A stretch of DNA of 64,000 bases from Asparagopsis taxiformis (lineage: Eukaryota > Rhodophyta > Florideophyceae > Bonnemaisoniales > Bonnemaisoniaceae). Below, piece by piece: positions 31,017-43,345 of the stretch; position 1 is the first letter of the stretch, and every line of letters starts with the position of its first letter. Made by a program: the position numbers and the translations under genes. The notes beneath the pieces were generated by a model that saw only the letters and a list, made by a program, of their open reading frames with translations, did no database searches and was not told where the DNA came from. The stretch covers positions 36,812 through 100,811 of the forward strand of contig JALQPE010002386.1 in assembly GCA_030407315.1 (NCBI GenBank). The letters run 5' to 3'.

Positions 31017-32543
31017 TACTACTCCCCTTCATTCTCGATTTCATCATCGACGAATACCTTCACATATTCTGCATCTCCTCCGTCCTCTTCCATAGACCTG
31101 AAGCTCTCCTCCAGCACTGATTCCCCCCATCGTCTACATTCAGTTCTTCATATCTATCACGCGATATAGTCAAAACCTCCTCATTCATGAACCGACTACT
31201 CACCCGCTCCCCGGGAAGAAGCAGTTTCACTGCTTCATTGATTTCCCGGATTTGCGCTCCTTCCACCTCTGTTCCACTTTGAAATTTCAAAATCGTTCGG
31301 AACCCGTATGCAAGTATGTAGATGAATTGCAAGGAGTATTCTGAACGTCGCAGGAACATGTTCTTATCAGAACATTGCGTGTAGGCGACTGCAAAGTTCA
31401 GTGCAACCTCTACTAAATTGATCCTCCTAGTCAAAAACCTCTTGTCCGGTTCTCCAATTATTTGAACTTCGTACTCGACTTTGAATAGCATTTCTTTCGC
31501 ACGCAATGAAGTCGCGAAGAATCTTCATATTCTTGTCATCCATTGCTGCACGCTCCGCTGCATTCATTTTCCTCTGCGCCGAGTACAGACTTGGAACTGA
31601 CTCAATGTCCAGCCCACCGTCGTGCAAATGATGCTCCATTCGGACTGAACCTTGAAACCCACTGTATAGAACGAATCCAAGATCTCGGATGAACCGGTTT
31701 CGCACATGATCTCTGGACTTGTTCATAAACCCGGTCACTGCCGTCAGTGCCGATTTCGTCACAGTGATGCCTACCTCCTTTCTGTGCAACGGCCCATTGT
31801 CACCAACCTTTCTTCGCTTCTGCTTTCGAGCGGCCCCATCACTTCCCTCGGACGTCCCATGCATTCCATCCATGCGAGCAGAGTCCGTTCCGCGAATTGT
31901 CTCCTCAATGGTCCCGGTAGTCACATACCCCCGCGCCCTCCACCGTTCGATACCTTCCGACGTTCCATTGGAGCTGGAACGGTCTCCTCCCTCTCTGAAA
32001 GAATTGTTTTTGACACGTATTCTTGATTAAAGAGGTCACAACTTGGCAGCGCAATTCAATGTGGTTCCGGCCGGCAAGCGTCCTATTGAACACATCCTTT
32101 CGCTCATTGCTCTGCCTGGCGAACATCAGCGTATTGATTAGCTGGCATCCGTTGAAATGCCTATCCCTCTTATCCACCATTGCCTTCGTGTACGTTGGAA
32201 CAACAGCACACAGCACAGCACACACCATTTCGAACGTGAACGATTTCTCCGCATCCTGCGCAATGCGGAGACGTTCCCTGTCCTTCTCGGAGGCGATCTT
32301 CTTCGGATGTCCTTGTCCCTGGCTCAGAAGCCCATCGACGATGCTCTTGACCTCCTGCATATCGGTGTTTAGCATGGAGACAGTCTTGGCGACATTTCCG
32401 AGAGTCTCGCGTAATTGAATGGTGCTCTTCTCGACGGCATCCATTTTATCACTCAGGGCTTTCAACTCTGCAGTGATGTTCGAAAAGCCCTCACGCGTTA
32501 TTTCGGAAAATGCGGCGATGCTTACGGAGGTTTCGGGATTCAT
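31017..32543 (-). pseudogene. Copy 1 of the 508-residue unknown gene, frameshifted
   Basis: Same gene as 36933-38459, starting at the ATG at 32543, but the frame changes near 31990 (one extra T in the run after GAATTG) and again near 31500 (TTTCTTTCGCACGC against TTTCTTTTCGCAACGC). Both are homopolymer-type differences, so the copy may be intact in reality. If real, it is inactive. Confidence 0.8.
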
Positions 32544-33246
32544 CTTGACCTTGCAATTGGAGTTTGCTAAAAGGAGAATTGCTTTGAAGGAAGGATGTCA
32601 CGCTTAGTACAGCAGTGTTGTAGCAAATATCATTTCAGTGGATGCATCCATCCTGTTCTACTCTATATAATAATAATGCTTCTCAGTGCTCCGTAACGGT
32701 TATTTTTCATAATTTAGTGGTGGATGGTGCGTATTCTTTCCTTTGCCACCACCCACGTCCTGTGCATACCACACCTCGCTACCAGACTGACGTCTCCTAC
32801 TAGACACTTTCAATGCAAAGATAGATAGGTATAATTTGAAATGCTAAACTCAACATATTATAGCTACTCTGTACATTCTCTCCTTACGGTGAGACAAACG
32901 AGATATGTTCTGTCTCCCAATCTTTCTTTCTACGTCCTATTCAGCATCTAGCTTCCCCGCACCCAACTATCTGTAAAGCACCATCACAATTAATATAGTC
33001 GTATACCACACACCATTCCAATATTTACCTTCACACCAACACTATGCTCCATATTTCCTCTAAGTCCACTCCACCAGACAGTGTTGTCAAACAATGCACG
33101 GTACTACCCGCAGACAATACAATTTGCTATCTACACTACTGTCTACAGATTTCCCCAGACAGTGCAGTAATACAGTACAATGTATTGTCTCAGACAGTAA
33201 AATGTACTGTCTGCACATACTGTCTGGCGGCAAACACTTCCGGACT

Positions 33247-33700
33247 TTCTTCCGCATTTCTCGTCGGCTCATCTGCTTACGTCCTGTCCAGCCCAGACCA
33301 ACGTATGACAGTTCTTTGCAGAGACTCCTACGAGTTTGACCATGTCAACAATACATTTTTACATCCCCTATGTCTTAGCCAACTATCACAGTCTAGCATC
33401 GTGGACTCTTTCCACCTACGTGATAAGGCTACTGTTTACCCATGGAGCAACGTTTTCGTTACTGTGGAGACGTATTCAGCGCCGAGCTTGTTACAGCACT
33501 TTCCAGCCTCTATCAACCGCAGAGACGTTTGGTACACTACATCTACGCTTACCTTGCTGTATTTTCAGTGGTACTACTACATGCCAGGAGCTTGAAGACA
33601 TTGGCTATGAGGCTATCTCTCGTCTTGGCTTCAATGCGGATTCAGACACTACCCACCCACCTCTCCTCCACCTGCCACCTGCAGTCCGGAGCAAAAATGA
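33247..33700 (+). pseudogene. 3' fragment of the 453-residue gene, copy 2
   Basis: Begins at the duplication junction without a start codon and repeats the last third of the gene at 29382-30743, with an added base near 33435 that changes the frame. It ends at the equivalent stop at 33698-33700. No promoter of its own is expected. Confidence 0.85.
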
Positions 33701-33965
33701 TAAAGCACACCTATCCGTAGTTATCCTGTTCCTGGGTATTCCATTCTAGAGCTCCTGTGGCCATCAATTTCTAGTAAAGACGGATACCCTCGCCCCTTCT
33801 TACTTCGACTATTCCACTACCTGTCTTTGCGCTTTTCCTTCGACTTGACACTATCGTCTGACTGGTTTCCTGATGTCTCGCATCTATCTACTTCCATCTA
33901 TTACAAAATTCAACTCAACAGAAATTTTATTTCTTCATTCTTCGTCTACTACACCGAAACTGGTT

Positions 33966-35499
33966 TCATCCGATACTACTCCCCTCATTCTCGATTTCAT
34001 CATCGACGAATACCTTCACATATTCTGCATCTCCTCCGTCCTCTTCCATAGACCTGAAGCTCTCCTCCAGCACTGATTCCCCCCCATCGTCTACATTCAG
34101 TTCTTCATATCTATCACGCGATATAGTCAAAACCTCCTCATTCATGAACCGACTACTCACCCGCTCCCCGGGAAGAAGCAGTTCACTGCTTCATTGATTT
34201 CCCGGATTTGCGCTCCTTCCACCTCTGTTCCACTTTGAAATTTCAAATCGTTCGGAACCCGTATGCAAGTATGTAGATGAATTGCAAGGAGTATTCTGAA
34301 CGTCGCAGGAACATGTTCTTATCAGAACATTGCGTGTAGGCGACTGCAAAGTTCAGTGCAACCTCTACTAAATTGATCCTCCTAGTCAAAAACCTCTTGT
34401 CCGGTTCTCCAATTATTTGAACTTCGTACTCGACTTTGAATAGCATTTCTTTTCGCAACGCAATGAAGTCGCGAAGAATATTCATATTCTTGTCATCCAT
34501 TGCTGCACGCTCCGCTGCATTCATTTTCCTCTGCGCCGAGTACGGACTTGGAACTGACTCAATGTCCAGCCCACCGTCGTGCAAATGATGCTCCATTCGG
34601 ACTGAACCTTGAAACCCACTGTATAGAACGAATCCAAGATCTCGGATGAACCGGTTTCGCACATGATCCCTGGACTTGTTCATAAACCCGGTCACTGCCG
34701 TCAGTGCCGATTTCGTCACAGTGATGCCTACCTCCTTTCTGTGCAACGGCCCATTGTCACCAACCTTTCTTCGCTTGTGCTTTCGAGCGGCCCCATCACT
34801 TCCCTCGGACGTCCCATGCATTCCATCCATGCGAGCAGAGTCCGTTCCGCGAATTGTCTCCTCAATGGTCCCGGTAGTCACATACCCCCGCGCCCTCCAC
34901 CGTTCGATACCTTCCGACGTTCCATTGGAGCTGGAACGGTCTCCTCCCTCTCTGAAAGAATTGTTTTGACACGTATTCTTGATTAAAGAGGTCACAACTT
35001 GGCAGCGCAATTCAATGTGGTTCCGGCCGGCAAGCGTCCTATTGAACACATCCTTTCGCTCATTGCTCTGCCTGGCGAACATCAGCGTATTGATTAGCTG
35101 GCATCCGTTGAAATGCCTATCCCTCTTATCCACCATTGCTTTCGTGTACGTTGGAACAACAGCACACAGCACAGCACACACCATTTCGAACGTGAACGAT
35201 TTCTCCGCATCCTGCGCAATGCGGAGACGTTCCCTGTCCTTCTCGGAGGCGATCTTCTTCGGATGTCCTTGTCCCTGGCTCAGAAGCCCATCGACGATGC
35301 TCTTGACCTCCTGCATATCGGTGTTTAGCATGGAGACAGTCTTGGCGACATTTCCGAGAGTCTCGCGTAATTGAATGGTGCTCTTCTCGACGGCATCCAT
35401 TTTATCACTCAGGGCTTTCAACTCTGCAGTGATGTTCGAAAAGCCCTCACGCGTTATTTCGGAAAATGCGGCGATGCTTACGGAGGTTTCGGGATTCAT
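33966..35499 (-). pseudogene. Copy 2 of the 508-residue unknown gene, frameshifted near its 3' end
   Basis: Open from the ATG at 35499 for 418 residues. It is then out of frame because of a missing A near 34247 (TTTCAAATCG against TTTCAAAATCG), with a missing T near 34183 and another near 33985. Otherwise it is almost identical to copy 3. All three differences are single bases in short runs. Confidence 0.85.
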
Positions 35500-36205
35500 C
35501 TTGACCTTGCAATTGGAGTTTGCTAAAAGGAGAATTGCTTTGAAGGAAGGATGTCACGCTTAGTACAGCAGTGTTGTAGCAAATATCATTTCAGTGGATG
35601 CATCCATCCTGGTCTACTCTACATAATAATAATGCTTCTCAGTGCTCCGTAACGGTTATTTTTCATAATTTAGTGGTGGATGGTGCGTATTCTTTCCTTT
35701 GCCACCACCCACGTCCTGTGCATACCACACCTCGCTACCAGACTGACGTCTCCTACTAGACACTTTCAATGCAAAGATAGATAGGTATAATTTGAAATGC
35801 TAAACTCAACATATTATAGCTACTCTGTACATTCTCTCCTTACGGTGAGACAAACCAGATATGTTCTGTTCTCCCAATCTTCCTTTCTACAACTTCCTAT
35901 TCAGCATCTAGCTTCCCCGCACCCAACTATCTGTAAAGCACCATCACAATTACTATAGTCGTATACCACACACCATTCCAATATTTACCTTCACACCAAC
36001 ACTATGCTCCATATTTCCTCTAAGTCCACTCCACCAGACAGTGTTGTCAAACAATGCACGGTACTACCCGCAGACAATACAATTTGCTATCTACACTACT
36101 GTCTACAGATTTCCCCAGACAGTGCAGTAATACAGTACAATGTATTGTCTCAGACAGTAAAATGTACTGTCTGCACATACTGTCTGGCGGCAACACTTCC
36201 GGACT

Positions 36206-36657
36206 TTCTTCCGCATTTCTCGTCGGCTCATCTGCTTACGTCCTGTCCAGCCCAGACCAACGTATGACAGTTCTTTGCAGAGACTCCTACGAGTTTGACC
36301 ATGTCAACAATACATTTTTACATCCCTATGTCTTAGCCAACTATCACAGTCTAGCATCGTGGACTCTTTCCACCTACTGATAAGGCTACTGTTACCCATG
36401 GAGCAACGTTTTCGTTACTGTGGAGACGTATTCAGCGCCGAGCTTGTTACAGCACTTTCCAGCCTCTATCAACCGCAGAGACGTTTGGTACACTACATCT
36501 ACGCTTACCTTGCTGTATTTTCAGTGGTACTACTACATGCCAGGAGCTTGAAGACATTGGCTATGAGGCTATCTCTCGTCTTGGCTTCAATGCGGATTCA
36601 GACACTACCCACCCACCCTCTCCTCCACCTGCCACCTGCAGTCCGGAGCAAAAATGA
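36206..36657 (+). pseudogene. 3' fragment of the 453-residue gene, copy 3
   Basis: Second truncated repeat of the 3' third of the gene at 29382, beginning at the junction and ending at the stop at 36655-36657. Single-base losses near 36327 and 36377 break the frame. Confidence 0.85.
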
Positions 36658-36932
36658 TAAAGCACACCTATCCGTAGTTATCCTGTTCCTGGGTATTCCA
36701 TTCTAGAGCTCCTGTGGCCATCAATTTCTAGTAAAGACGGATACCCTCGCCCCTTCTTACTTCGACTATTCCACTACCTGTCTTTGCGCTTTTCCTTCGA
36801 CTTGACACTATCGTCTGACTGGTTTCCTGATGTCTCGCATCTATCTACTTCCATCTATTACAAAATTCAACTCAACAGAAATTTTATTTCTTCATTCTTC
36901 GTCTACTACACCGAAACTGGTTTCATCCGATA

Positions 36933-38459
36933 CTACTCCCCTTCATTCTCGATTTCATCATCGACGAATACCTTCACATATTCTGCATCTCCTCCGTCCT
37001 CTTCCATAGACCTGAAGCTCTCCTCCAGCACTGATTCCCCCCCATCGTCTACATTCAGTTCTTCATATCTATCACGCGATATAGTCAAAACCTCCTCATT
37101 CATGAACCGACTACTCACCCGCTCCCCGGGAAGAAGCAGTTTCACTGCTTCATTGATTTCCCGGATTTGCGCTCCTTCCACCTCTGTTCCACTTTGAAAT
37201 TTCAAAATCGTTCGGAACCCGTATGCAAGTATGTAGATGAATTGCAAGGAGTATTCTGAACGTCGCAGGAACATGTTCTTATCAGAACATTGCGTGTAGG
37301 CGACTGCAAAGTTCAGTGCAACCTCTACTAAATTGATCCTCCTAGTCAAAAACCTCTTGTCCGGTTCTCCAATTATTTGAACTTCGTACTCGACTTTGAA
37401 TAGCATTTCTTTTCGCAACGCAATGAAGTCGCGAAGAATATTCATATTCTTGTCATCCATTGCTGCACGCTCCGCTGCATTCATTTTCCTCTGCGCCGAG
37501 TACGGACTTGGAACTGACTCAATGTCCAGCCCACCGTCGTGCAAATGATGCTCCATTCGGACTGAACCTTGAAACCCACTGTATAGAACGAATCCAAGAT
37601 CTCGGATGAACCGGTTTCGCACATGATCCCTGGACTTGTTCATAAACCCGGTCACTGCCGTCAGTGCCGATTTCGTCACAGTGATGCCTACCTCCTTTCT
37701 GTGCAACGGCCCATTGTCACCAACCTTTCTTCGCTTGTGCTTTCGAGCGGCCCCATCACTTCCCTCGGACGTCCCATGCATTCCATCCATGCGAGCAGAG
37801 TCCGTTCCGCGAATTGTCTCCTCAATGGTCCCGGTAGTCACATACCCCCGCGCCCTCCACCGTTCGATACCTTCCGACGTTCCATTGGAGCTGGAACGGT
37901 CTCCTCCCTCTCTGAAAGAATTGTTTTGACACGTATTCTTGATTAAAGAGGTCACAACTTGGCAGCGCAATTCAATGTGGTTCCGGCCGGCAAGCGTCCT
38001 ATTGAACACATCCTTTCGCTCATTGCTCTGCCTGGCGAACATCAGCGTATTGATTAGCTGGCATCCGTTGAAATGCCTATCCCTCTTATCCACCATTGCT
38101 TTCGTGTACGTTGGAACAACAGCACACAGCACAGCACACACCATTTCGAACGTGAACGATTTCTCCGCATCCTGCGCAATGCGGAGACGTTCCCTGTCCT
38201 TCTCGGAGGCGATCTTCTTCGGATGTCCTTGTCCCTGGCTCAGAAGCCCATCGACGATGCTCTTGACCTCCTGCATATCGGTGTTTAGCATGGAGACAGT
38301 CTTGGCGACATTTCCGAGAGTCTCGCGTAATTGAATGGTGCTCTTCTCGACGGCATCCATTTTATCACTCAGGGCTTTCAACTCTGCAGTGATGTTCGAA
38401 AAGCCCTCACGCGTTATTTCGGAAAATGCGGCGATGCTTACGGAGGTTTCGGGATTCAT
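36933..38459 (-). CDS. Unknown 508-residue protein, intact copy 3
   Basis: The ATG at 38459 opens a complete 508-residue frame. The N-terminus (about residues 1-75) is a predicted coiled coil with heptad-like spacing (ITAELKALSDKMDAVEKS). The middle has a basic cluster (AARKHKRRKVGD) that could be a nuclear signal, and the last 50 residues are strongly acidic. I recognise no family. It is convergent with the unknown gene at 29382 and its fragments, and the pair is followed by the ACAGT palindrome region, so the set may be a non-autonomous or novel mobile element. This is the only one of the three copies readable without frame breaks. Confidence 0.65.
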   Translation of the reverse strand: MNPETSVSIAAFSEITREGFSNITAELKALSDKMDAVEKSTIQLRETLGNVAKTVSMLNTDMQEVKSIVDGLLSQGQGHPKKIASEKDRERLRIAQDAEKSFTFEMVCAVLCAVVPTYTKAMVDKRDRHFNGCQLINTLMFARQSNERKDVFNRTLAGRNHIELRCQVVTSLIKNTCQNNSFREGGDRSSSNGTSEGIERWRARGYVTTGTIEETIRGTDSARMDGMHGTSEGSDGAARKHKRRKVGDNGPLHRKEVGITVTKSALTAVTGFMNKSRDHVRNRFIRDLGFVLYSGFQGSVRMEHHLHDGGLDIESVPSPYSAQRKMNAAERAAMDDKNMNILRDFIALRKEMLFKVEYEVQIIGEPDKRFLTRRINLVEVALNFAVAYTQCSDKNMFLRRSEYSLQFIYILAYGFRTILKFQSGTEVEGAQIREINEAVKLLLPGERVSSRFMNEEVLTISRDRYEELNVDDGGESVLEESFRSMEEDGGDAEYVKVFVDDEIENEGE

Positions 38460-38874
38460 CTTGACCTTGCAATTGGAGTTTGCTAAAAGGAGAATTGCTT
38501 TGAAGGAAGGATGTCACGCTTAGTACAGCAGTGTTGTAGCAAATATCATTTCAGTGGATGCATCCATCCTGGTCTACTCTACATAATAATAATGCTTCTC
38601 AGTGCTCCGTAACGGTTATTTTTCATAATTTAGTGGTGGATGGTGCGTATTCTTTCCTTTGCCACCACCCACGTCCTGTGCATACCACACCTCGCTACCA
38701 GACTGACGTCTCCTACTAGACACTTTCAATGCAAAGATAGATAGGTATAATTTGAAATGCTAAACTCAACATATTATAGCTACTCTGTACATTCTCTCCT
38801 TACGGTGAGACAAACCAGATATGTTCTGTTCTCCCAATCTTCCTTTCTACAACTTCCTATTCAGCATCTAGCTT

Positions 38875-39345
38875 CCCCGCACCCAACTATCTGTAAAGCA
38901 CCATCACAATTACTATAGTCGTATACCACACACCATTCCAATATTTACCTTCACACCAACACTATGCTCCATATTTCCTCTAAGTCCACTCCACCAGACA
39001 GTGTTGTCAAACAATGCACGGTACTACCCGCAGACAATACAATTTGCTATCTACACTACTGTCTACAGATTTCCCCAGACAGTGCAGTAATACAGTACAA
39101 TGTATTGTCTCAGACAGTAAAATGTACTGTCTGCACATACTGTCTGGCGGCAACACTTCCGGACAGTAAATTTTACTGTTTTTGGTACTGTCCAGATTTC
39201 GTGCCAGTTTACTGCTGCAGCAGTATTCTGAAATTTCCAGACAGTAAATTTTACTGTCTCCGCGCACTGTCTTGGCCAGACAGTAATTTTTACTGTCTCA
39301 GACAGTAAATTTACTGTCTTTTTTCATTCTCAACACCGTAGTGTA
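38875..39345. repeat. ACAGT/ACTGT palindrome-rich element, second copy
   Basis: Diverged copy of 7735-8222. It contains palindromes such as GACAGTAAATTTTACTGTC and ends at CAACACCGTAGTG, where the retroelement sequence begins abruptly. Shorter copies ending at the duplication junction lie upstream of 33247 and 36206. Confidence 0.85.
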
Positions 39346-41054
39346 GGCGTCCTGACCCACGCGTGGGCTGCGTTGCCTCGCGTGGGTATCACGGATGACG
39401 ATCTCGCCACGTTGGCCAGAGATCGTCTGGACGCCCGCGCGGTCGTCGACTATATGCGTTCCGCCGAGGATACGTGGGGGCGGCAGCCGGGCGTCGTTTC
39501 GCCAACGGGCCACCGGGATCGGAACGTTACCAGATCCCGGCGTCGATACGTTGCGACCGCTCGTGGTTGCGTGACGTCAACGACGCGATCTACGTCGATC
39601 GTATGGACGCCTTCCTGTGGAAGGGGACGCCCGAGGAACCGCCGTTCATCTCGGTGGCGTCCGTATTCGTATGTCCGCGGACGCTTTCCGAAAGGCAACG
39701 TGCCGAATGGAAGACTGCTCTTTCGTTGAGCGTCATCTCCAAAAGCGTCGTGTCGTACGACGACCATTTCGCGCTCCGTCACGTGAACGCGGACGACTAC
39801 CGCGTGTCGCACGCGTCAGCTCCGTGGGTCGTCCCGAGCGAGCTCTACTTCCCGCCGTTGCCGGAAGTAGTAGAGGAGTTTCCGTACCCCCGTGGGTCGT
39901 CCACGTTGCTACCACGCGTGGTGCACTACTTTACCGATGCCGTGAAGGACGCGCCTGCCCCCGTGAAGGAACGTTTCCTTATGGCCGTGGATATCGAACA
40001 CGCAGCGATGCTCGCATGCTCGCTGTTCGTGGAACGTCGTGTGTTCGGGCGCGCGTGCCTACTGCCGGAGTCCACGTTGGACTTCCTGGCCGACTACGAG
40101 ATGCTTCGTGCAATTCCGGTAGACGGTTCCGACACGTTCGTCTCCGTTACCAGCGCGTTGGCTGAGGTTCGCGGCGCCCTTGCGTTGGGGCCGGAGTATC
40201 GGGTTATACGTCCCGATTACGCAAGCGGCGATAACCAGGAGTTCGTCTCCGTGCGCAGCGATGGGGCTTACGTGCCGCGGGTCGCTTCCCGTTCCGAACG
40301 CCGTCGTGGCAATCGTGCCGGTTATTTCGGCGGCCTCGGGGGCAACGAGCGCCCCCGAGGGACGCGTTCTGGCCGTCGTGGCCATCAAAACGAAGCGCCG
40401 CGTGCGCCGGATCCTCGAGAGATCGTGCCACGCGAGGCTACGGAAGGGGGCAACGTTGCCCAGGTCGGTCGTCCGAATGTGGCCACGCCGGCCGAACGCG
40501 CGCCACGCTTCGTTAGCCTGGACGACCGCGTCTCCGATGAGGATGCCCGTCGGCTTCTCGGTACGTCGATGTCCGCTCCGCCTCGTGCGGACGGCTGGGT
40601 TATCCGTTCCCTCATCTCGTCCGTGGCTCGCGCAGCCGAAGAGTTCAGGGCCCAGACGTTGGACCTGACTGCCCGCTTGGCAACGGAACGCGCGATTTCG
40701 GAGCGTCTCGCCGCGGCGACTCGTAGTTACGCGCCGCCCGTTGGCGTTCGTAATGAACCTTACGGTTACGCGAGTGGCGGCGGCTTCGGCGACCCCGTCG
40801 GGTATGGTCACGCAGCGGCGTACCTGCCACGCGACCCTGCTCCGGCGCGCCCTTCGGATACGCGCAGTCACGGGACTGCGGATCCTTACGCTAGGGATCC
40901 CGCGTCTCGTCGCGAGCGAGCCCCCGTGGTCACGCAGACCGTCGATCCGTACGCGCCGGGCTTCGTTCAGCCCAGTCGCAGCCGCAGCCACGATAGCCGC
41001 GGCGAAGGCCCTGGTCCGTATGACCCTGCGGGCAAGCGTTCTCGTCGCTACTAG
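39346..41054 (+). CDS. Antisense ORF of the retroelement, 5' truncated, unknown function
   Basis: The reading frame is already open where element sequence begins, reads VGITDDDLATLARDRLDAR, changes frame once near 39490-39530 (loss of one base), and then runs to a stop at 41052-41054 for roughly 530 residues. There is no ATG at the 5' end, so the start is lost with the truncated border. The C-terminal half is rich in Arg, Gly, Ser and Pro (RSERRRGNRAGYFGGLGG, PSRSRSHDSRGEG), suggesting a disordered nucleic-acid-binding tail. A short coiled coil (AAEEFRAQTLDLTARLATER) precedes it. It lies antisense at the 3' end of the gag-pol element and shares the same base composition. Antisense or extra ORFs are known in some plant gypsy groups. 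I cannot assign a role. Confidence 0.55.
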
Positions 41055-41409
41055 GTCGTTCCTAGGTTAGTTTGTAGGCCACGTCGGCTCTAGCATCGTA
41101 TTGCTTCGTAAACTTCGTCTTGTTTCTTTGCGTAATCGCATGGCTCCGTTGAGCTTCGTAATTTGCGTTTGGCAGGTCATCTGCAGCAGAGGAGGGGTTT
41201 AGCGTTAAGCCCCTCCCCACAATTTTTTTTGTTGTGGCGTCTACCCCGTCGGGTGTCGTATGGCTTACGCAGCCCGTACTTCGAGTTCGCGGCGGCGCGT
41301 GCCCGTTGGCAGGTTCGTAACACAAGCAACTATTCGGCAAAGCGGCGGCGCGTAGCGGCGGCTTTTCACTGCGAGTGGTACGTTAACCTCGATCTTAGAG
41401 CCCGTTGGC

Positions 41410-42110
41410 GTGCGTATCATTTAGTAACTAACTCAGGAATCGTTTCCGCCGTCGTTTCTCGTCCGGATAACCCCGTCGGGTGTCGAATTTCGTTGAGCAT
41501 TCGAGCTCCTTAGCGCGTAGCACGTCGGTGCCAATTTTAATTTGCTCCGATGAGCTGGGCGAAAATTTCGTCGAACGTCAGACCGACGCGCGTGTGAATC
41601 GGTTTGACGTTCTACGCCGTGGCGTGTACGCAGTAATTCGTCGCAGTACGTTGCGGTTTCGTTGACGACGTGGTGGCCGGCGGGCTTGGCTTTTCGTATA
41701 GCCGTTGACGTCATTAGCGCCGTCGCGCTTCGCGTTCCCGCGGCTTCACGTTGGCCAGTGGCGTTATCATTTTGTAACTATCTCGGAATTCGTTTCCGCT
41801 GTCGTTCCTCGTGCGGATAACCCCGTCGGGTGTCGAATTCCGTTGAGCATTCGAGCTCTTTGGCACGTAGCACGTCGGAGCCAATTTTAATTTTGCTCCG
41901 ATGAGCTGGACGAAAAATTCGCTAAGCGTCAGGCCGACTCGCGCGTGAGTTGGCTTGACGTTTCACGCCGTTGCGTGTACGCGGTAGTGCGTCGTGGTTC
42001 CGTAGACAACGTTTTTGCCGGCGGGCTTGGCTTTTCGTATAGCCGTTAACACCGTTAGCGCCGTCGCGCTTCACGTTCCCGCGGCTTCACGTTAGCCGGT
42101 GGCGCAATCG
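41410..42110. repeat. Imperfect 350-bp tandem duplication inside the retroelement
   Basis: Two adjacent copies, offset by exactly 350 bp at the landmark GGATAACCCCGTCGGGTGTC (41465 and 41815), with GGCGGGCTTGGCTTTTCGTA also repeated. They lie in the 2.3-kb untranslated stretch (41055-43345) between the antisense ORF and the end of pol. I see no gene elsewhere in that stretch. Confidence 0.85.
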
Positions 42111-43345
42111 TTGCGCTAGTCCGCTTCGTGTGGTGGCGTCGTTCGCCGCGGCGTCCGAGGAGCGTTTCGTTAGCCCATTCGTTATGTGGTGCGACGTGCA
42201 CCTGGGCATACGTAATGCTCGCCCTCTACGCCGTTGCGTAATTCCGTTTATTCGACTTGCGAACCCGACGGGGACGCGATTGACGCAGTCGTTTCGCATG
42301 CCCGCGGGCGTTTGAGGCTGTTACGTGAGCCAACTTTTCGTCGGCTTGTTGCCTTCAGCTGTGCCGTTTTACGTTGGCTACCAGCTTGTACGCCGTTGCG
42401 TATTCGTGTTTCGTTACGTGCGTTCGACTGGCCGGCGGGCTTTTCGCTTTCGCGCGTCGTTCGTTATGCTCGCGTGGCAGGACACCGTTGTGTCGTTCCG
42501 TGGTTGCCGTACGTGGCTACCGCGTTCGGCGTCGTGCCTCACGATGGCGATACGGTTCGCCGTCCGTCGTCGCGGCCTCGTTGGCTCGTCGTTCGCACGC
42601 TTTACTCGCGCGCTTCGTGCGCTGAGACCCGTTGGTCTAATTCGTCAGCTAACGTATAGCTTCGTTCCGCTTCGTGCGGGACGTTTCGTAATGAGGCCGT
42701 TGCCATCTTCGCCGGGACGCGTCCGTCCTACGTCGTTTCTCCGCCTTCCGGCGTCACGTTGCCGTTAGCTCGCGAGCTGTTTGGCGTTGACCTCGTTGGT
42801 CGATGCGACTCGTTGTCAGCGGCTGTCCACGGGGACGTACGATGGCTCACGTGGCGTGCCGAAATTACGAAATTTCCGGGGCACGCGTGTCCCGAGATTT
42901 GGCCGGATTAGCGCACTGTAATCGGCCCGATTTTTCGCACCGTGCGTCCATGGCCCGCTGGCCCACGTATAATTTTTCGCGCGAAAAATCTGACGTGTTG
43001 TCCGTCCGTGGCCCGTGGTGTCGTCACCTTTGCCCGTGGGACGGTCAACACTGTCGAGCCAGTCGTGGCTCTTCCCATCGTGTGAATCGTCCGCGCGTGG
43101 ACTCGTCGTCCAATCTTTCGTTGGCGCTCGTGCCTCCACCAACGTATGGTGTCGAAAACGAAAAGAGCGACGGCTCTAGCACGCATCGCGCCCCCCCAAC
43201 GCAAGGGTGGACGTCCCGGCCACTCGTTGTGCCTTCGCTTCTCGTTCGTGCGGCTCGTCGCCTTCGTTTGTTGCATCGTGCAACGTCGCGCACGCGTGCG
43301 CTTAGCCCGACGCTCGTGTGCGTTTTCGGGGGCCGTCGTGGACTT

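Larger units (their letters stand above)
30290..39164. repeat. Tandem triplication of a 2.96-kb unit
   Basis: Three head-to-tail copies start at 30290, 33247 and 36206 (periods 2,957 and 2,959), each beginning TTCTTCCGCATTTCTCG. Copies two and three are nearly identical; copy one is slightly more distant. Each holds the 3' end of the plus-strand gene, the whole minus-strand 508-residue gene, about 500 bp of upstream sequence and the left part of the ACAGT palindrome region. The junction joins CAACACTTCCGGAC to TTTCTTCCGC, whereas after copy three the natural continuation is CCGGACAGTAAATTTTACTG. The right breakpoint is therefore at the edge of a palindrome, a known type of fragile site. Confidence 0.95.

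Noticed and set aside
39343..39352. Left LTR border beginning TGTAGGCG
   Set aside because: The sequence after it does not match the LTR candidate at 50406-51067 and no target duplication is present; a truncated border is more likely.
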